From Butyrivibrio sp. NC2002 (GTDB taxonomy: Bacteria > Bacillota > Clostridia > Lachnospirales > Lachnospiraceae), in the NCBI RefSeq assembly GCF_000702265.1, contig NZ_JNKZ01000004.1, positions 124,001 to 188,000 on the forward strand: DNA of 64,000 bases. Reading direction: 5' to 3'. The notes beneath the pieces are model-generated. The model saw nothing but the letters and a program-made list of their open reading frames with translations. It did not search any database and was not told the DNA's origin. The first letter of the stretch is position 1. The number at the start of each line of letters is the position of its first letter. Shown in pieces: positions 60,135 to 64,000 of the stretch. A program made the position numbers and the translations under genes.

Positions 60135-60476
60135 TTATTCCCAGTTCTTCCACACATCAGGCTGATATCCCAGTGTGGACTGCTTGCCATTTCTAACAAC
60201 AGGCGTCTTTATTATCTGCTGATTCTCTAATAGCTTTTCCAGTTTATCTTCATCAGCAATGTACTGAATAAGTGCAACGGCATCTTTATCCTTTGCATCA
60301 GAATTTATCATGTTCATGATGCCTCCATTAGCACTAGCAACAGAGGTCATCTCTCCCTTACTCATGCCTTTTTCCTTCATATCAATGAACTGATATTTTA
60401 TGCCGCGCTCCTTGAAGAATCGCTCAGCTTTCTTTGTATCATTGCACTTCTTGGTGCCAAATATTTGTATATTCAT
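60135..60476 (-). CDS. ArsC/Spx-family thioredoxin-fold protein
   Basis: The 113-residue protein has a thioredoxin-like fold with the single Cys in FGTKKCNDTKKAERFF (Cys11). It has no CXXC, so it is not a typical Spx, and the arsenate-reductase Arg triad is not fully evident. It belongs to the ArsC family of unknown role. The late segment IIKTPVVRNGKQSTLGY fits the family. Confidence 0.85.
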   Translation of the reverse strand: MNIQIFGTKKCNDTKKAERFFKERGIKYQFIDMKEKGMSKGEMTSVASANGGIMNMINSDAKDKDAVALIQYIADEDKLEKLLENQQIIKTPVVRNGKQSTLGYQPDVWKNWE

Positions 60477-60938
60477 CTTTCATCCCCTAAATCAAATATT
60501 TTATCCATTCTCAATACCTCATACTTTCGACCTAATTGGGACCGCTTACGGTGGGTTCCTACGTGAGGTCCTCCTAAAAAGCATCCCTTTGCGCGTAGGA
60601 TTAGTACCAAAATATGCTTAGCCTACGTGAAGGCAGTAGCAAATAAAGTAAAGACTCACGTAAAATGTAGTCAAATTGATTCAAAACTACGCGTAAAAGC
60701 AGGAAAAAGCTCATATACCTCACGTAGAACATACAAATCGCCTTACTAAGGTCATTAAGCTATTTCCCCAATTGTTTCTTTAAAAATCCAGGCTATCTTT
60801 ATTCATTAAAAAGTATTTCATTCCCATAATTACAAAGCCTATAAATTTATGTGTGTCAATCAGATACTACTATTTTTTGACGATTTACGCATTTTTTAGT
60901 AATGACAAAAGCAAAGGCAAGAATTATCTTCTCCCTCC
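60477..60938. repeat. 462-bp gap with CTACGYGAGG elements, cluster 3
   Basis: No gene was seen. From 60558 to 60735 six related words occur: CCTACGTGAGG with TGCGCGTAGG (hairpin arms around a 25-base loop), CCTACGTGAAG, ACTCACGTAAA, ACTACGCGTAA and CCTCACGTAGA. The rest (60740-60938) is A/T-rich with nothing evident. Confidence 0.7.
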
Positions 60939-61619
60939 TTAATCGCACAGAAATGATGCTACCCCTACATCATACACATGGACAGTCTTTCCAAACCTAT
61001 CCGCTTCAGTAGGAACAATCTCTCCTCTTTCAACCTGCAGTGCCCCTTCAATGAGTTTTGGCACAATAGAATAATCCACCGGAAGTGTTCCATGATTGGC
61101 ATAGATCCCTTTAATGTCATCCTTGTATTTATCCAGTCTCCTGAGACTATGGATGTATGCACTCAAATCCCTCATCTCACCAAACATGAAGATATGCCCA
61201 TCCTGTATCGGATCACCACTAAAGAGCATTCCGCTGTTTTTATCCAAAAGAGCTGTGCTTCCCGGTGTATGTCCAGGGAGTGCTATTGCCAGAAGCTCTC
61301 GTTCTCCAAGATCAATCACATCCCCGTCATATACAGGTATTATCTTCTGTGAAGGATGTGGCAACTTATAGTTCACAAGCTCTGCAAGGTTCATCATCAC
61401 TTCATCAAACTCTTCATTGCTGCCAACATGATCTACATCCGCATGCGTATTAAAAAGCCTGACAGGAAGATCTGTAAGCTCCTTTACGAGCTCCTTTGCA
61501 TTATGCGTCTGCATCCCACTGTCAATCAGCAGAGCTTCCTTCTTACCCATCAAAAGAAAAAACCTCACTCCTCCTTCATCGTACTGATATGTACTCTCAT
61601 CAATCTTTTCCCAACTCAT
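60939..61619 (-). CDS. MBL-fold metallo-hydrolase
   Basis: The 226-residue protein has the metal-binding motif NTHADVDHVG (H-x-H-type with D-x-D-H), PGHTPGSTALLDK and the late His in IYANHGTLP. It hydrolyses an unknown ester, thioester or phosphodiester in the cytosol. GGGAT lies upstream of the ATG at 61619. Confidence 0.9.
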   Translation of the reverse strand: MSWEKIDESTYQYDEGGVRFFLLMGKKEALLIDSGMQTHNAKELVKELTDLPVRLFNTHADVDHVGSNEEFDEVMMNLAELVNYKLPHPSQKIIPVYDGDVIDLGERELLAIALPGHTPGSTALLDKNSGMLFSGDPIQDGHIFMFGEMRDLSAYIHSLRRLDKYKDDIKGIYANHGTLPVDYSIVPKLIEGALQVERGEIVPTEADRFGKTVHVYDVGVASFLCD

Positions 61620-61660
61620 TTTTATCCCTTTACTTTTCTACCCCGGTTATAGTTTCCTCT

Positions 61661-62278
61661 CTATTCTTTTCGCCGGCTCATTCTGTACGTCTCAATTTCT
61701 TCCGCTATAGTGTTATAGTCTCTCTCAAACAATTCCTCATATACCTGCTTCCAGAGAATTTCACCTGGCACTTTTTCAAGTAGCTTTTCCTGAACAAACA
61801 GTTTGCTCTTGTTTTTATATTTGGGAAGATCATTTTTCTCTAAAAGATGGTTCAACTCTGTCCTCCACAGGATAGAGATCTTCCTCTTATCTTTAACTCT
61901 GGGATTTACATCGGCATGCCTCATGACATAAAAATCCGGCGCACCGTTCTCATCAGCTTCAACTGTGATAACGCCCCACCAGTCAGGAACATGCTCCTTT
62001 ACATGAGCTGCATGTGATGAACCCACCACAATGATGTTGCGGTCATAATACCAGTTGTAGTTTTTGACCTGTTTCTCAAGCCTGGCATATGTATCAGCAT
62101 CGCTTTTGATCTCTATGCCGTACAGATAATCCGGAGTGATCATGACAACATCTGCCCTGGCACTGCCGGTTCTTTTCTCCTCAAGGATCCGCACTTTTCC
62201 AAATGAATCTTCAAGGAAGTCAAACAACGGCTCCCGAATATCCTTGTCATAAAATACGTCCTTCTTCATCATCACCAT
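61661..62278 (-). CDS. sce7726 family protein (PD-(D/E)XK-like)
   Basis: The 205-residue protein has ARADVVMITPDYLYGIEIKSD, the nuclease-like core of the sce7726 family (Asp, then Glu-x-Lys), followed by YNWYYDRNIIVVGSSH and KISILWRTELNHLLEK. The family is of unknown function and is found near mobile genes. The start ATG (62278) overlaps the stop of the deformylase gene (TGATG), so translation is coupled. Confidence 0.8.
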   Translation of the reverse strand: MVMMKKDVFYDKDIREPLFDFLEDSFGKVRILEEKRTGSARADVVMITPDYLYGIEIKSDADTYARLEKQVKNYNWYYDRNIIVVGSSHAAHVKEHVPDWWGVITVEADENGAPDFYVMRHADVNPRVKDKRKISILWRTELNHLLEKNDLPKYKNKSKLFVQEKLLEKVPGEILWKQVYEELFERDYNTIAEEIETYRMSRRKE

Positions 62279-62688
62279 CAAATAAGCACCCCTGAAAAAT
62301 GATCGATTTCATGCTGGATTATCTGTGCCGTAAAGCCGTTGTATTTCCCATGCTTTGGCTGAAAGTCCTGATCCAGGTAATCCACCTCAATCTCTTTATA
62401 CCTGGTGCACGGCCTTACTCCATCAAGAGACAGGCAGCTCTCCTCTGTCTGATACTCTCCGGTCTTCTTGGTTATTACCGGGTTTATCATTGGAAAAATG
62501 AAGGGGCCCATAGCCACCACAATGATCTGCTTCTTCACACCGATCATGTTCGCAGCCATGCCTACACACCTGTCCTGATTTGCTCTTAATGTATCTAAAA
62601 GATCTTCTACAACCTGCTTATCTGCATTGGTTGCAGGCTCTGACTTCTGTTGTAAAAAGAATTGATCTCTAACAATCGTTTTTACCAT
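62278..62688 (-). CDS. def: Peptide deformylase
   Basis: The 136-residue protein has the three deformylase motifs: VGMAANMIG (motif 1), ESCLSLDG (motif 2; Ser replaces the usual Gly of EGCLS) and QHEIDHFSG (motif 3, H-E-x-x-H zinc site). It removes the formyl group from new proteins. The start at 62688 (MVKTIVRDQFFLQQKSEPA) matches the family N-terminus and has GGGG eight bases upstream; a Met ten codons earlier is less likely. This variant type (motif 2 with Ser) is often an extra copy beside a canonical Def elsewhere. Confidence 0.88.
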   Translation of the reverse strand: MVKTIVRDQFFLQQKSEPATNADKQVVEDLLDTLRANQDRCVGMAANMIGVKKQIIVVAMGPFIFPMINPVITKKTGEYQTEESCLSLDGVRPCTRYKEIEVDYLDQDFQPKHGKYNGFTAQIIQHEIDHFSGVLI

Positions 62689-62766
62689 TTCTAAAACCCC
62701 GTTCCACATTTCTGGCAAAAATCAAAATCTTTCCTGCCATCTGTAATTCCCATAATAAAAAAACAT

Positions 62767-63429
62767 CTACTTTTCTCCTTTACTATCAGAATCTTTATAT
62801 GCCGCTATACCAAGAACTCCGGTAAAGACAACCGCACTGTAAGTACTAAACCTTTCTACAATGCCAAACACACTCTTAGGAAGGGCTCCGCTTCCTGCTG
62901 CTCCCAAAAACATACAAGCAAGCGCCAATAGAGCAAGACACCCAAGCACCTTTCTACCTTCCCTAAAACACCCGATAGCTATCACTATCAGTGAAACAAT
63001 TGACAATAGTACAACCAGTACGGTTACAACATAAACATGAACAAACGACTGAAAACTCCCGTCATATCCACTCCCTGTTAAAGGGAATAGTGAATATCCT
63101 ATTGCAGATACTGCATTCATTGCAGTGAAAAGGTATATTCCAAGCCGAAAAACTTTATTCGATCTGCCAGCCAAGATGCATAAGAAAGCACAACAAATCC
63201 CGGTAAATATCCCATACACGGATGTATATCCGCCTGCCACTATACGCGACGGAGCATCCACAGCAGTAAGATCGCTCACCGCCTGGGTCATACGGTCATA
63301 GCCCGGATAGTAAAGTGCTCCAACAACATCATGCATGATGTAAAAAACAACTGACAATAATCCTGATATCAGAACCCATATCCTCATCTGCCTTTTCATA
63401 TTTGGTTGCATCTCTATAGCTTCCTCCAC
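62767..63429 (-). CDS. DUF998 membrane protein
   Basis: The 220-residue protein has six membrane helices; the first part (VLISGLLSVVFYIMHDVVGA, YPGYDRMTQAVSDLTAVDAP) is characteristic of DUF998. The function is unknown. The start is GTG at 63429, with GGAGAGAG upstream; an in-frame ATG six codons later has GGAGG before it and could also serve. Confidence 0.88.
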   Translation of the reverse strand: MEEAIEMQPNMKRQMRIWVLISGLLSVVFYIMHDVVGALYYPGYDRMTQAVSDLTAVDAPSRIVAGGYTSVYGIFTGICCAFLCILAGRSNKVFRLGIYLFTAMNAVSAIGYSLFPLTGSGYDGSFQSFVHVYVVTVLVVLLSIVSLIVIAIGCFREGRKVLGCLALLALACMFLGAAGSGALPKSVFGIVERFSTYSAVVFTGVLGIAAYKDSDSKGEK

Positions 63430-63513
63430 GTATCTCTCTCCTTAAGTGTTTCCTCACCGATCGCAAGGATTTTGTCATTACTATCTTCATATGATTTCAA
63501 TCATTCTAATTAT

Positions 63514-63556
63514 ATGCAAAAAAATACTTCGACGCTATATGAGACAATCGAAGTAT
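63514..63556 (-). terminator. Terminator of the YafQ toxin gene
   Basis: ATACTTCGA / TCGAAGTAT (9-bp arms) is followed by seven T on the minus strand. A second hairpin, GAGGCTACG / CGTAGCCTC (63600-63627), lies directly after the toxin stop. Confidence 0.8.
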
Positions 63557-63635
63557 CATCTATGTAAATTCCCATAAAATCGAGTTGCTGTATGAAGGGA
63601 GGCTACGAACATTATGACGTAGCCTCAATGTGGTC

Positions 63636-63926
63636 TTACTTCTTGAACAGATCAGCGTGTGTTCCGGTACGAACGGCAGTAAGAACTAGATTACCTTCAT
63701 CTTTGCCATAAATCAGTAGCCAGTCTGGTTGTATGTGACACTCGTTAAATCCCTCGTAATCGCCATACAAAGGATGATCCAGATATTTTGCATCCAGTGT
63801 ATGTCCCTGGAGCAGTTCATCAATGATATACTCAAGCAATCTCAAATCTAAACCACGTTTTTTGGCGAGTTTGTAATCTTTTTTGAACCTTGTAGTATGC
63901 TTTAGGGTGTATTTATATACATTCAT
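63636..63926 (-). CDS. YafQ-type mRNA interferase toxin (RelE superfamily)
   Basis: The 96-residue basic protein reads LKHTTRFKKDYKLAKKRGLD near the start and ends VRTGTHADLFKK, as in YafQ-like toxins that cut mRNA on the ribosome. The middle segment LYGDYEGFNECHIQPDWLLIY has the catalytic His region. Its ATG overlaps the stop of the antitoxin gene by four bases (ATGA), as is usual for such modules. Confidence 0.92.
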   Translation of the reverse strand: MNVYKYTLKHTTRFKKDYKLAKKRGLDLRLLEYIIDELLQGHTLDAKYLDHPLYGDYEGFNECHIQPDWLLIYGKDEGNLVLTAVRTGTHADLFKK

Positions 63927-64000
63927 TCTGCATCAAGCTCATCAAACAGCTCTCTTGCAGAACCATATGATTTAGCCTCCACCTTTCCTGCCATAATATC
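63923..64000 (-). CDS. RelB/DinJ-type antitoxin, C-terminal fragment (runs off right edge)
   Basis: Only the last 25 codons are visible (MAGKVEAKSYGSARELFDE then LDAE and TGA). The sequence fits the acidic C-terminal tail of RelB/DinJ antitoxins that wraps around the toxin. Its gene is cut by the right edge of the window. Confidence 0.85.
   Translation of the reverse strand, partial: DIMAGKVEAKSYGSARELFDELDAE

Overview
The window looks like a chromosomal segment of a low-GC, Gram-positive anaerobe of the Lachnospiraceae, possibly Butyrivibrio-like. This rests on the low GC, the giant secreted MBG-repeat protein, many membrane c-di-GMP proteins, purine-rich ribosome binding sites, and families common in Clostridia (COG3603 ACT protein, DUF4869, sce7726, DUF998, YitT, Gdx). 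Genus is inferred only. No rRNA, tRNA, CRISPR or intact insertion sequence was found. Almost all genes are on the minus strand.

Layout. 1-15.3 kb is a surface-protein region: the N-terminus of one secreted acidic protein runs off the left edge, followed by a 3601-residue paralogue with InlB-like modules and 21 alternating MBG repeats, a nuclease-like gene, an array of DNA hairpins, a membrane diguanylate cyclase, and a small membrane protein carrying one MBG unit. A LytTR response regulator (15.5 kb) diverges from this. A 22-bp element recurs in the three intergenic regions. 16.4-23.1 kb is a five-gene signalling operon: ACT protein, one complete histidine kinase, one kinase-like protein that has lost its phospho-histidines and ATPase domain, a lone receiver, and a HisKA-REC-HPt-HD-GYP hybrid. 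23.4-26.7 kb holds a GT4 glycosyltransferase, an MgtC-like protein and an APC permease.

26.9-32.7 kb is an accessory island: an AAA/DUF234 ATPase, an HTH-HipA-like pair, a P-loop NTPase plus DUF4869 protein, and a Fic protein. Fragments of a second ATPase copy lie between these modules, as if the modules had been inserted into it. 32.9-41.7 kb is an A/T-rich exopolysaccharide operon (flippase, HAD protein, polymerase, GT2, pyruvyl transferase, FrhB-like protein, GT8). 42.0-43.9 kb is a DarT/DarG-like ADP-ribosylation pair, which is a likely anti-phage or toxin-antitoxin system.

44-52.5 kb has a secreted Cys-repeat protein, a TauE permease, PAS-GGDEF and SBP-GGDEF-EAL proteins, an orphan LarE and a YitT protein. 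52.8-64 kb is mostly housekeeping or small hypothetical genes: SprT-like, TPR, AAA, XRE, a riboswitch-controlled Gdx guanidinium exporter, tautomerase, NUDIX, ArsC-like, MBL, deformylase coupled to a sce7726 protein, DUF998, and a YafQ-type toxin with a partial antitoxin at the right edge. A family of CTACGYGAGG-containing palindromic elements is scattered in three gaps of the last 8 kb.

The main theme is cell-surface and c-di-GMP signalling next to a mobile defence/toxin-antitoxin zone. Functions come from motifs read by eye; no database search was run.
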